Source: Candidatus Hatepunaea meridiana (GTDB lineage: Bacteria; Electryoneota; AABM5-125-24; Hatepunaeales; Hatepunaeaceae). From it: DNA of 49,304 bases. The notes beneath the pieces are model-generated. The model saw only the letters and a program-made list of their open reading frames with translations. It was not told where the DNA came from and did not search any database. Positions 1 through 8,603 of this stretch are shown here, piece after piece. Both the position numbers and the translations under genes were made by a program. Where the stretch lies: the NCBI GenBank assembly GCA_030765125.1, contig JAVCDD010000257.1, positions 1-49,304 on the forward strand. The letters run 5' to 3'. Position 1 is the first letter of the stretch. Each line of letters opens with the position of its first letter.

Positions 1-2695
1 CTTTTTTGTCATTCCCGCGAAGGCGGGAATCCAGACAACTTATTGTTTCTCCTGGATTCCCGCCTTCGCGGGAATGACAAAAGAGGGTTAATATCCAGAA
101 AAACGGAGGTTTTCGGTCAGACACTACATAGGCGACATCACCGACGATGGTCAGGCTTCGGGCATTCCCGGGTGTAATGTAACACCCGACTTCGCGAATA
201 GCTAACTCGACGCAGAGTCCACATATTGGAATCTCTAACTCATCGCGTTCCAGGTCATTAGATTCTATAGTAAGCATCCCCTCATACCAACCGAGATCAT
301 CCGGAGCAAATGTTACGAAAACTCCTTCGCTGCTGTCCGGCATAATGCTTAATTCATTGAATTCTTCTATGCTGAAGGCATCGCCATCAATAGATAGAGT
401 AACATTGTTCACAATAAGATCATCACCTCCCTCATTGGTGATCGTAACTCGTCGATCCCGCCTCTGACAGGGTGACTCCTGACCGAAATCGAGTATATCG
501 GGGTAGACGCCGATTAAAGGTATCAGCGTCCTTCCACTCAGTTCAATCTCCGCACTGCCGCCATCGGATGAAATACTTATCTTGTCAGTCCATTCACCAA
601 ATTCTTCAGGATGAAATACTATGTAGATATCAACTTCATTTCCTTGTTCAACTTGGAATGCTTCATTTTCATCCTCAAGTGAGAAAACCTCCCCGAATCT
701 GAATTCCAAAGATTCTACATTCAAAACAGATCGTCCCGTATTTCTTATCAACAGTGGAAGATGACCGCTTTCATTGACTTTAATTGGATCGAAATCAAGG
801 CAATCGGGAGATATTTCCAGAATCGGTACTAAACCTAATCCGGTACCGTTAAGAATCACATTAATATTCCCGCCATTCGACTCGATTCTGAGTGTATCCC
901 TCCATTCACCTTCCTCTTCAGGAGCGAATGTGAATGTAATATTTAGTTCTTCATCTGGTTCGAGGCAGAAGCCGTCATCGTCACCCTCCAACGAAAACAA
1001 TTCCCCAACGGTTAATTCAAAAGGTTCAACTTCGAGATCCTGAGTACCCACATTTGAAATAGTGAGAACCTGCTCATCGGTTTCATTCTCAAATGCAGAA
1101 AACTCAAGTCGGTGGTCTGAAACCACCAATCGAGGAGCATCTACGGCTCCGATAATTGTAAATGCATCGGGAGTAACAGTTTCGACCGTTTCATCATCAA
1201 TTGTCAATTCATACTTAATGAAGCAGTCTTCTGAATTTACATTTGTCACTTGCCATTGGTAACGTCCGCCGTTGGGAAAACCTTCAACGATCTCCTCCCA
1301 GTCGCCGTCTTCACCTTCTGAGCTGAAGTAGAGATTGATTTCAGCATCGTCAGGATCGAAATCCTCAGGGATCGCAGCCAGCCAATCTAAAAATCTTACC
1401 GATCCTGCGACAAAAACCTCCCCACCACCAGGTTCTACAGATCTGACCACTAGTTCTTCTGCTTCGCTTGTTTCCTTAAAAACATGCATGAAGTTTTGAG
1501 TTTGCATAAATCCGGTTCGGATACACACGAGGAGAACGATATCCGGAAAACCATTGTGATCAACATCACCACCCGCTCTAATCGCTTGAATCCCTGAGTA
1601 ATCCTCAAATTCCATCGTCCATTCCTGACTCCATCGAGGATCTCCATCCGGGTCCTGCAGCCAGACCTCTAAACCATCTGAATCTGAAAATACAATATCG
1701 GGATTGCCGTCAACGTCCATATCACATAAGTCTAAATGGAAGACTCCTGCATCTCTGGGAAGACCATCAGAAATATTGTCCCATCTCTCTCGTTCAGGAT
1801 CGAAGCTGAATACGCATAACTCAGTTTCACCATGTACCAGTGCGATGTCATCAGCACCATCACCATCAACATCTGCGAGATCAACGCTATAGTAAAATTC
1901 AAATTCAGGTGGATCAGGCAGATTATATAGCTCGAATTCGAATTCTCCCTCACCATTGCCCCAATGAACCTCCCTATCTTCAAGAGCGCAGGCAAAATCG
2001 AGGTTGCCATCATTGTTTATATCACCAAACACGAAGTCCATGCAGGAATTATTACGCCAGAAATGATATAAGACATCCTCCCATTCACCGTTACCGGAAT
2101 TCCCATAGACGTGAAGACCGGTTCCTGAACCAAATGAATTAGAACCGACATCGAGAAAACCGTCATTATCAAAATCACCAAAATCCGTCCCGAACATGCC
2201 ATACCAGTCGTCGTTTCCTCTTGGAACAGCCAATCCGTTATCCCAAGGTTCCCAGTTTTCACCGGAACCATCGCCGAGCGCAACCTCGATCATCTGATTG
2301 CCGAAATCATCTTCGCCGGGATGGTGATCTGCGTAACCCACGTCCCAATCGCCATCGTTATTCACGTCACCGACCGCAATCCCACCATAACCGAATTCAC
2401 CACTCATTGCCACATTCCAACTTCCAGTGCCATCTCCGAAGAAAACCATCACTCCATGTTGATTGGTATTGATCCTGGGTGATCCGTGATCGCCTATGGA
2501 GAGTATATCGACGTGCCCATCGTTGTTGATATCGGCGAACTCATATTCGGTTCTGCCACCCTCCCATTCAACGGCATCAAGTCCGTCATCAGATAACTCG
2601 TATTAGAGCGCTGAGAGATTGAGTGAACAAATTAGCATTAATGCAAATGCAATACTCAAAAAATGGTTAACTGAATAATGTTTGAATCTCTGCAT
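1..2695 (-). pseudogene. Secreted FG-GAP / choice-of-anchor D repeat protein, interrupted and cut by the window edge
   Basis: The reading frame starts at an ATG at 2695 behind a good ribosome site (AGGAGG about 8 nt upstream). It gives a signal peptide (hydrophobic core LSIAFALMLICSLNLSA), then meets an in-frame TAA at 2605-2603 (codon 31). The same frame is then open to the window edge, about 867 codons. After the stop come FG-GAP/VCBS-type repeats with Asp-rich calcium-loop signatures (FGDINNDGNLDF, DLADVDGDGADD), at least three Ig-like 'choice-of-anchor D' repeats (for example VLTISNVGTQDLEVEP and ITFTFAPEEEGEW), and the start of an LVIVD-type repeat (ARSLTIVGDVAYVVSDR). That last repeat is replaced by a palindromic element at 4-82. 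No plausible restart with a ribosome site was found after the stop. A CAA-to-TAA change would explain the stop. Pseudogene is favoured, but a sequencing error or readthrough cannot be excluded. No sorting domain is visible because the C-terminus lies outside. Confidence 0.7.
4..82. repeat. CHSREGGNP-type palindromic repeat inside a coding frame
   Basis: Two perfect 31-nt inverted arms (4-34 and 52-82), each beginning TTTTGTCATTCCCGCG, flank a 17-nt spacer. Read on the minus strand it encodes the widely seen CHSREGGNP string, a signature of this repeat class. It interrupts the LVIVD-like part of the gene above without closing the frame. Its TGTCATTCC...GGAATGACA edges are shared with the elements at 4627-4660 and 34349-34388. 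Confidence 0.85.
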
Positions 2696-2834
2696 TTCAA
2701 AATCCTCCTGATTTGGATGTTATAAAACAATTTATCCGCTTTCGTCGAATGTAGGGTTCATCAGACTAAAGTGTAATTTGTTAACTATGTCCTGTCATCA
2801 CTACCTCAGTGATGTCAAGCTAATTATTTCAGAA
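2696..2834. other. Intergenic stretch with one small hairpin
   Basis: AT-rich leader upstream of the interrupted FG-GAP gene. The only structure seen is a 7-bp hairpin, CATCACT-ACCTC-AGTGATG at 2796-2814. No run of T follows it on either strand, so I do not call it a terminator. No convincing promoter was recognised. Confidence 0.4.
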
Positions 2835-3035
2835 TTACCGGTTAGTTAGAATTAAGAGTTTTCTTATTGCTTCCAAACCCCGCGTTAGCATCGCTTGATC
2901 AACACCAAATGAAAGTCGAAACCCACAAGCTGTAGCAAATCCTGGATGCTCAATAATGATCTCATGCTTTAACGTGGGAAAACAGTCTGAGGCTGGACTC
3001 TGAACGTCCCATTCCTCACTTGTATTAACGTTCAA
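2835..3035 (-). pseudogene. C-terminal stub of a PLP-dependent (class I) aminotransferase
   Basis: A 66-codon frame whose last 35 or so residues contain GFRLSFGVDQAMLTRGLEAI. This is the usual C-terminal strand and helix of class I/II aminotransferases: an RLSFGV-like strand followed by an 'xxLxxGLxxIRKLL' helix. The rest of the enzyme, including the PLP lysine region, is absent upstream, and the start has no ribosome site. It lies between the damaged FG-GAP gene and the C45-like hydrolase gene, which fits a small zone of gene decay. Chance resemblance is possible at this length. A profile search with the translation would settle it. Confidence 0.45.
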
Positions 3036-3091
3036 TTAGGTTTTCAATTTGTCAAGTTTTGTTGTTACTTAGTGAAATCTACAGTGATATT

Positions 3092-4600
3092 TCAAAACGC
3101 TACTTCCACCCGATAAAACGCCCTTCCTGACGCCGCATCCCGATCAACATACCTATTATCCTCAACAAACGCTAGTTGCTGCCCCCGATCACCTTCCCTG
3201 AATGGACAATTGCTTCTGTAGATAGTATATCCTCTGGGCGCTCCCTGCCTGAATCGCTCGTTGTCGGCTTCGTCCCAGATCAGGATGACGTTATTGTCTT
3301 CGTAAATCGCTTCGAAACGCTCGGTTACACTATATGTAGGACGCCAAGTTAGAAGTGAATCCAAAATATCCTGTGTGGCTTCGTTCTGGAAGGCTTCCAA
3401 CCGCTCGTAGGTGAATTGTGGAGATGCGAGAAAACGCTCGGTTTTGTTGAAGATATATTCCTCTATCGGAAGTGTGAAGTCCTGGATTCCTGTACATTCG
3501 GGATTTGTCAACTGCCAGGTATCAACTGCACTTCGGAGTCTATCTTCTATTATACATTCTACATTTACGGAGTTACTGATATGTGCAACCCTGTCGCATA
3601 TCGGGCTTGTTATTTCACCGTCATATTCATAGGGAACCGAACCTGCGCGCACCCATAGCGGCGTAGCAATCCCTGCAACAGGTGAGCCGAGCATTGCCCA
3701 AAGGATGGAATCATCAGGATTTTCACCATCAGCAACGCCTTTCAAAACCATTACAGATCGGGAAGTTGAACGGCAGATAGCCCAATAATTTGGAAGACAG
3801 CCATAAGGATATTCTCCATAGTAGCCATCAAACGGCAGGGGATGCGGATCAACATCAGGCAGGCTTAAGTCGCGGGCAACTTGTTGAAAGATAAATAGTG
3901 GATTTAATTCATCATTGTCAATGGCATGTTTCCAGAGTTGATAAGCTCTATCATACCTATGAAGCCCGCGCTCATGATTTATTTCTATCTGGTTACCTGT
4001 AAAGGCAAAATTTGAGCGGATGATAAAACCATCTTCTGTTTCGTCAGCATCAAAGCGTACGTAACTTGTGGGTCCAGCTTCGAACATAGCCGCACCGCCA
4101 AAGGCGTCAATCACGCCGAAGTTCCAGGCATAGATTCGGTTGGTTTCGTTAGTAGAATCGAGAAAAGCCTCGAAATCGTCAACAGTTCGGCACGTCGCCA
4201 GCGCTGCCGCCATCAAATATCCGTCGAGATCGCAGAAATGCCCGCCGTTATTGTGTGCATCTGAGTTCTCGAGCCCGAAACCTGCTGTATTAACACCAGC
4301 AAAGTACCTGACAGTCACACCAGCATAAGCTATGCTGATGAAGGGTAAACGTCCATCGTCAACGTAATGACATTCCTGATTAGCATTGCCGACATCGCGG
4401 TTCTTCCATAGCAAAGGTCGTCCATCCTGTGTGACAGCGCCTGAAGCCACACCGGTTGTGCACTCGCTGTTATCTTCATAGAATTGGATTTCTGACGCAT
4501 AGAGCCACAACGGATTATCGAAAGTAGATAAATCCAGACCCGATGGGAAGGAGAGTAGAATTGTAAATATGATAGTAGTTATAAGGAAAGTTTTGTGCAT
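3092..4600 (-). CDS. Secreted C45-like Ntn hydrolase with C-terminal Fn3-like domain (paralog 1)
   Basis: A 502-residue precursor with a signal peptide (TFLITTIIFTILLSF) and a short propeptide. It then has ECTTGVASG, where Cys47 is the expected N-terminal nucleophile released by self-cleavage, followed by DGRPLLWKNRD. This arrangement is that of Ntn hydrolases of the peptidase C45 / linear-amide hydrolase group, which cleave or transfer acyl groups on amide bonds. The substrate cannot be told. The last 75 or so residues (VILIWDEADNERF...GYTIYRSN) look like a fibronectin type III domain. The start at 4600 is chosen because AAGGAA lies 7 nt upstream. The longer frame to 4735 merely translates the palindrome at 4627-4660. 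It is clearly paralogous along its length to the gene at 6674-8197. No PNPFN sorting tail is present. Confidence 0.82.
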   Translation of the reverse strand: MHKTFLITTIIFTILLSFPSGLDLSTFDNPLWLYASEIQFYEDNSECTTGVASGAVTQDGRPLLWKNRDVGNANQECHYVDDGRLPFISIAYAGVTVRYFAGVNTAGFGLENSDAHNNGGHFCDLDGYLMAAALATCRTVDDFEAFLDSTNETNRIYAWNFGVIDAFGGAAMFEAGPTSYVRFDADETEDGFIIRSNFAFTGNQIEINHERGLHRYDRAYQLWKHAIDNDELNPLFIFQQVARDLSLPDVDPHPLPFDGYYGEYPYGCLPNYWAICRSTSRSVMVLKGVADGENPDDSILWAMLGSPVAGIATPLWVRAGSVPYEYDGEITSPICDRVAHISNSVNVECIIEDRLRSAVDTWQLTNPECTGIQDFTLPIEEYIFNKTERFLASPQFTYERLEAFQNEATQDILDSLLTWRPTYSVTERFEAIYEDNNVILIWDEADNERFRQGAPRGYTIYRSNCPFREGDRGQQLAFVEDNRYVDRDAASGRAFYRVEVAF

Positions 4601-4626
4601 AATAGTTCCTTGAAAAACCGAATCCC

Positions 4627-4660
4627 CCGCTGTCATCCCGAAGCTTCGGGATGACAGCGG
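4627..4660. repeat. Perfect 34-nt palindrome upstream of the hydrolase start
   Basis: CCGCTGTCATCCCGAAG followed directly by its reverse complement. It sits 27 nt upstream of the ATG at 4600, inside the presumed 5' leader. As a hairpin it could affect translation or transcription of that gene. It shares TGTCATCCC with the other TGTCATYCC palindromes of the window. Confidence 0.85.
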
Positions 4661-4721
4661 AACCAAAAGTATTGCTGTTAGGGACGGTGCCTTGGCAGCA
4701 AGTTGAATTTTCATACACCAG

Positions 4722-4762
4722 TAGTGGAATGACAAAATGGAGACTTTCAGTAGCCCCTACTT
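4722..4762 (-). repeat. Half copy of the TAGGGGCTACTGAA / GTCATTCC element
   Basis: On the minus strand this reads TAGGGGCTACTGAA...CTCC, ATTTTGTCATTCC. It matches the left flank and left arm of the full element at 34330-34388. The right arm is missing here, so it is a partial copy. Confidence 0.65.
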
Positions 4763-4805
4763 ACTGTTCTTTTAGGTATTCTAACTGTAGGCACTGTGTA
4801 GTTTT

Positions 4806-4830
4806 AATAACAAAATAGAATTTTGTTATT
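4806..4830 (-). terminator. Hairpin downstream of the 2H phosphoesterase gene
   Basis: A perfect 10-bp inverted repeat, AATAACAAAA-TAGAA-TTTTGTTATT, lies 8 nt past the stop of the minus-strand gene ending at 4838. There is no uridine run after it on that strand, so factor-independent termination is uncertain. It may instead protect the 3' end. Confidence 0.35.
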
Positions 4831-4837
4831 ATTGTTT

Positions 4838-5485
4838 CTAAGGAATAGCTATGGATATTTGAGAAGCTCTTGTTTTTATGGTCCTTTGTTCGGAAAAAGT
4901 ATTAAATAAAGAAATATGTCGGCAGAGACGATTAATATACAACAATCTCTTTGTTTCAGGGACTCGATCCAACTGTGAAAAATCAATTGTTTCTTGTATT
5001 ACATCTGATACTATTTTTAAATCTTCGTTTATACTGAATTTAATATCAAAATCCTGTTGACCTCTAATAGATATTAGTGGTGATAAACTGCTTATAGGAA
5101 ATGTAAAGTTGTAATTATATTTGTTCAGAATTTCTAACAATCTGACTGCCTGATCTCTTAAGTTGCCATCATACAATGTAATATGAGGATTATAACCGTA
5201 TTCACTTTTTTTCCATATTTCCTTTAATGCAGAGGATTCACATTTTAGAAACACGGTGTTTTGGTTTTGATTAAAGAAAAAGCCAACACCATTAACTGAA
5301 ATACTTGTTTCATCAATAATAGCATTCCAATGTTGTAACTCTATTTTTGAGTAGTGCTTTTTTATTGGACCTCTAACGGTTACGTGAGTTAGTCTTTTTT
5401 CTGTAGGATTAATAATGAGGCGTAGAGCATCTAAGTAAACCTGCAGCCTCTTATCTTCCGGATAGATAACGTAGAATAAACGCAT
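4838..5485 (-). CDS. 2H phosphoesterase (2'-5' RNA ligase / LigT-like) protein
   Basis: 215 residues from the ATG at 5485. Two catalytic HxT motifs are visible: HVT at residues 34-36 (RLTHVTVRGP) and HIT at 101-103 (NPHITLYDG). These define the 2H phosphoesterase superfamily, whose members hydrolyse or ligate 2'-5' or cyclic phosphodiester bonds in RNA or nucleotides. About 60 residues after the core fold are unassigned and helical in character. It follows the nucleotidyltransferase gene with only 6 nt between that stop and this ATG. No Shine-Dalgarno sequence is seen, which suggests translational coupling. A TTG two codons upstream is the alternative start. The gene is visibly more AT-rich than its neighbours. 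Substrate and partner are not known; joint action with the upstream enzyme on one nucleotide or RNA product is my inference. Confidence 0.8.
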   Translation of the reverse strand: MRLFYVIYPEDKRLQVYLDALRLIINPTEKRLTHVTVRGPIKKHYSKIELQHWNAIIDETSISVNGVGFFFNQNQNTVFLKCESSALKEIWKKSEYGYNPHITLYDGNLRDQAVRLLEILNKYNYNFTFPISSLSPLISIRGQQDFDIKFSINEDLKIVSDVIQETIDFSQLDRVPETKRLLYINRLCRHISLFNTFSEQRTIKTRASQISIAIP

Positions 5486-5491
5486 TGTCAA

Positions 5492-6463
5492 TTAAATGGT
5501 TAAATAGCGCATTGAGTTGTTCTCCTTACAAACTTCTTGTAAGAGCTTGTAAAAGTGAATTCCAAAATCCCTTGCATGTTCAAATGCTTCATCCCTATTA
5601 TTTCTAATACTTATCCACTTTAACACTTCGTTTTTCTCATATCCTGTCTTTTTTAAAAACCATTCATACTCGCCAATTATCTCCAAATATAACTCCTTTC
5701 GTGATATAGTATTAGAAATTATTTGTAATCTCTCCAGAGGTGACATTTCGATATAAGTCATTAAATCACTGGGTTCTATTACTTCTTGATTCTTTGACAA
5801 TAATAATACCATTGAGAAGCAAGTCATTAATCGGCTAAACTTGAGTTTGAGATTTTTTAGATGTGCTTTATTCTTTTCATTTTCATCCTTTTGCTCTCTA
5901 TTGCGCTTGTGTTCATAATTCAAACATAATGTTTTCCAAAACCTTATTATATCATTAACAAGAAAAACTGGTATAAAATCTGTTTCATGATCATGGTAAT
6001 CCCTGTAATATGATTCCATAATCTTCTTGACAATTTCTATATACGTGTCTTTGTTATGAATACATATACTCTCTAATATTAATAGCATACGAGCGGTAAA
6101 GTAGTTTTTATAATCATCGGCAGGACTACCAAGATTGTCAAGTAAATCATCTAAATAATGTATATTTAGATACCTCGCATCACCTGATAACTCTGGAAAC
6201 TCCATCTCTCTGCACATTTTAATTAACTCAGCATCTAATAGTGTCTTTTCGATGTTTGACACTCGATCATTCTTCTCTGAGCCTTCATGGATGAAGAAAA
6301 CATCCAAATCAGAATGCTCTGACGCTTCAAGGCGACCATACGAACCAGTTACATAGATGCTGAGGGATGATAGGTTTGAAATTGTTTCGAAAACACTTAT
6401 TTGTTCTTTTATTTCAACGATCTTGCTATGGCAGTTCGTTTTTCTTTCTTCAATAATATCCAT
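5492..6463 (-). CDS. Nucleotidyltransferase-domain protein with long helical C-terminal half
   Basis: 323 residues. The N-terminal part has the polymerase-beta-like nucleotidyltransferase signature TGSYGRLEASEHSDLDVFF: GS at residues 40-41 and two metal-binding Asp at 52 and 54. The third acidic residue is probably in the NIHYLDDLLD strand near 100-107. The remainder is predicted helical and contains a recurring pattern that I recall from an uncharacterised bacterial nucleotidyltransferase family (FLVNDIIRFWKTLCLNYE). The product could be a modified protein, a tRNA or a nucleotide signal; nothing in the sequence decides this. It is the first gene of an AT-rich two-gene unit with the 2H phosphoesterase, set between two paralogous hydrolase genes, which points to acquisition by transfer. 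No toxin-like HEPN RxxxxH motif was noticed nearby. Confidence 0.78.
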   Translation of the reverse strand: MDIIEERKTNCHSKIVEIKEQISVFETISNLSSLSIYVTGSYGRLEASEHSDLDVFFIHEGSEKNDRVSNIEKTLLDAELIKMCREMEFPELSGDARYLNIHYLDDLLDNLGSPADDYKNYFTARMLLILESICIHNKDTYIEIVKKIMESYYRDYHDHETDFIPVFLVNDIIRFWKTLCLNYEHKRNREQKDENEKNKAHLKNLKLKFSRLMTCFSMVLLLSKNQEVIEPSDLMTYIEMSPLERLQIISNTISRKELYLEIIGEYEWFLKKTGYEKNEVLKWISIRNNRDEAFEHARDFGIHFYKLLQEVCKENNSMRYLTI

Positions 6464-6673
6464 TTGTATTTGGTTAATTTAACTTTTATGAAATAGACTC
6501 TAAATACTCTATTGTAAGTTGTAATATACATCATAAATACTGGCAATCAAATCCTATACGTATCAATTAAAAAATCAGTAACGGATCAATCATATCATTA
6601 AATTACAATATGATTCTCAAATTGTCAAGCTTTATTGCACCTCTGTGCCCTCTGCGTACTCTGTGGTGGAATC
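6464..6673. other. AT-rich intergenic gap with one short repeat
   Basis: Upstream side of the nucleotidyltransferase gene, presumably containing its promoter, though no clear -35/-10 pair was picked out. Near 6640-6668 there is a CCTCTGTGCC / CTCTGCGTACTCTGTG stretch. This is the same CTCTGCG tandem family as at 16690-16762. Confidence 0.4.
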
Positions 6674-8197
6674 TTAATACATCGCTTCTACCCGATAAAA
6701 CGCCCCTCCTTTCAGCGCATCCATATCAACAAAGCGATTATCCTCAACAAACGACAACCGCTGTCCTCGGTCACTTTCACGAAATGGATAATCACTTCGG
6801 TAAACAGTATACCCTCTGGGCGCTACCTGTCTGTGTTGACCGTTATCTTCTTCATCCCAGATCAGAACGATATTGTTATCCTCATAGATCACTTCCAACG
6901 TCTCAACCGTTTCATAAGTCGGGTGCCAGGCTTGAAGCGAATCAACAACCTGCTGAGCGACTTCGTTCTGAAACTCAGCCATTTGATCATAGCTGAAATT
7001 GGGTGAAGACAGGAATTGTTCGGTCTTGTCGAAAACATAATCCTCAAGCAGCAGACTGAAATTCCAATAACCGGTTCTGTCCCATTTGAACAACCGCCAG
7101 GTGTCTACTACGTCCACCCAGTTGCAGCTTACGTAAATCCAATCCTTGATTTCTGCAGCACGGTCGCAAATTGAGCTATGCAAATGTCCGTCGTATTCCT
7201 CCGGCACAGAACCCGCCCGAACCCATAACGGCGTGGCGATACCGGCAAGTGGAGAACCAACCATCGCCCAGATAACGGTATCGTCTGGACGTTCACCGTC
7301 CTCTACTCCCTTAACCAAAAACACCGAGCGAGTACTCGACCGGCAGATAGACAGGTCATTAGGCAGGCAGCCGTAGGAAAAATCATCGTAATAACCGTCG
7401 AACGGTATCGATACCGGCACAAGATCAGGCTGACTTAAATCACGGATAACTTGTTGATAGATAAATTGTGGCGTTAGCCTGCCATTATCAACAGCGTTTT
7501 TCCAATGATTATTAGCCTGTTCGAAACGATGCAACCCGGTCTCATCATCAATTTGATTCTGGTTGCCACTTACGGCGAAGTTCGACCGGATGAGGAAGCC
7601 GTCTTCGGTTTCATCTGCGTCATATCGAGTGCAACGGCGGCTGCTCGCTTCAAATATAGCAGCGCCTCCGAAGGCGTCGATAACACCGAAATTTGAGTTG
7701 TAATCATTATTTGCTTGAAAGAGAGTATCGAGTAGTTCTTGGAAATCATCAACCGTTCGGCAAATCTCAAGCGCCAGCTTCATCATCAGCCCTTCATCAC
7801 CGCCCCAATACGGCGTCAGGTTGTGGGCTATAGAGTTTTCAATAGCAAATCCCGCTGCATTGACGCCTGCATAATAACGTACAATGTTGCCGGCGTAAGT
7901 CAAGCCTATAAAAGGAATGTTACCGTTATCAACATAGTGGTATTCCTGATTTTCACTGAAACAATCGCGGTTCTTCCACAGCAATGGACGACCGTCGGGG
8001 GTAGCGGCGCCCGAAGCAACGCCGGTAGTGCATTCGTTTAGGTCGTGATGTTGCGATGTTGTGATTTCGCGATGTTGTAATGTTGTGATGTTGTGATATT
8101 GTGATTTCGACAATCGGGAATTAACCGGTATTAATATGAAGATTATTATTAATGCAGGAATAAGAAAGTGAAATGTATGTTTAGCCTGAAGGTGCAT
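6674..8197 (-). CDS. Secreted C45-like Ntn hydrolase with C-terminal Fn3-like domain (paralog 2)
   Basis: A 507-residue precursor. The signal peptide (FLIPALIIIFILIPV) is followed by an unusual Gln/His/Thr-rich propeptide, then ECTTGVASG with Cys56 as the predicted nucleophile and DGRPLLWKNRDC. Downstream blocks match paralog 1 closely: GGAAIFEASSRRCTRYDADE, IRSNFAVSGNQ, WAMVGSPLAGIATPLWVRAG and a C-terminal Fn3-like segment. Family knowledge says such enzymes self-cleave before Cys and then act on amide bonds; the substrate is unknown. The propeptide is encoded by an 8-nt tandem repeat (8043-8108) that paralog 1 lacks. The ATG at 8197 gives the better signal peptide. An upstream ATG at 8227 is possible, and neither has a clear ribosome site. 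Confidence 0.8.
   Translation of the reverse strand: MHLQAKHTFHFLIPALIIIFILIPVNSRLSKSQYHNITTLQHREITTSQHHDLNECTTGVASGAATPDGRPLLWKNRDCFSENQEYHYVDNGNIPFIGLTYAGNIVRYYAGVNAAGFAIENSIAHNLTPYWGGDEGLMMKLALEICRTVDDFQELLDTLFQANNDYNSNFGVIDAFGGAAIFEASSRRCTRYDADETEDGFLIRSNFAVSGNQNQIDDETGLHRFEQANNHWKNAVDNGRLTPQFIYQQVIRDLSQPDLVPVSIPFDGYYDDFSYGCLPNDLSICRSSTRSVFLVKGVEDGERPDDTVIWAMVGSPLAGIATPLWVRAGSVPEEYDGHLHSSICDRAAEIKDWIYVSCNWVDVVDTWRLFKWDRTGYWNFSLLLEDYVFDKTEQFLSSPNFSYDQMAEFQNEVAQQVVDSLQAWHPTYETVETLEVIYEDNNIVLIWDEEDNGQHRQVAPRGYTVYRSDYPFRESDRGQRLSFVEDNRFVDMDALKGGAFYRVEAMY
8043..8108 (-). repeat. 8-nt tandem repeat (ATCACAAC-like) encoding the hydrolase propeptide
   Basis: On the minus strand it consists of degenerate 8-nt units such as ATCACAAC, ATTACAAC and ATCGCAAC. 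It is translated in frame as an HNITTLQHREITTSQHH-like stretch. The unit resembles the CTACGACA units at 48750-48778. Confidence 0.8.
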
Positions 8198-8227
8198 AGT
8201 ATCGTTGTGATTGTAAAAAAATGTCAT

Positions 8228-8603
8228 AATTACAGCATCACGACATTGAAAACAGGTTGCTTACAATATAAGGAATTTTGTTTGGGTTTGCAATACGTAA
8301 AGTGATGTAAGGAAAATAACGAATTGGAGCCACAGCTTAAAGAAATTCACAACAGATTAAACGGATTAAGCATATTGTTCAGAGTTCAACCTTCAGGTTG
8401 TTTTCTCTTCCTGAACTAATGGAGTGAACTTTAGCGCAAAACAACCTAAAGGTTGAACTCTGAACTCGAAAACATCCCGAAGTATCGGGATGAACTCTGA
8501 ACTCCCCACTCCAATCTGCTTAATCTGCTGTGAATAGAGTTGGAAATGGACAAGATTCACAGCAGATTAAACGGATGAAGCAGATTTGAAGCGGATAGAA
8601 TAA
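8228..8603. repeat. Composite repeat region between tlpA-like gene and hydrolase
   Basis: No gene is seen in this 376-nt gap. It contains ATTCACAACAGATTAAACGG at 8345 and a near copy at 8554-8588, with an inverted copy at 8511-8535. Between them lies a TTCAGAGTTCAACC palindrome pair (8378-8404 and 8438-8467) around a 30-nt spacer. A separate CATCCCGA-agta-TCGGGATG hairpin is at 8473-8492. Together they form nested inverted repeats. Such structures could end transcripts on either strand. Confidence 0.7.

Noticed and set aside
1450..2472. Several 60-100-codon frames on both strands across the first FG-GAP gene
   Set aside because: They are shadows of the long Asp-rich frame. They have biased composition (for example Arg/His-rich) and no start signals.
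4601..4735. Upstream extension of the C45-like hydrolase
   Set aside because: It reads through a palindrome, places about 45 residues before the signal peptide, and lacks a ribosome site.
8043..8108. Possible CRISPR array from repeated motifs, also considered at 41688-43170
   Set aside because: The units are 7-9 nt and contiguous, with no unique spacers of constant length and no cas genes.
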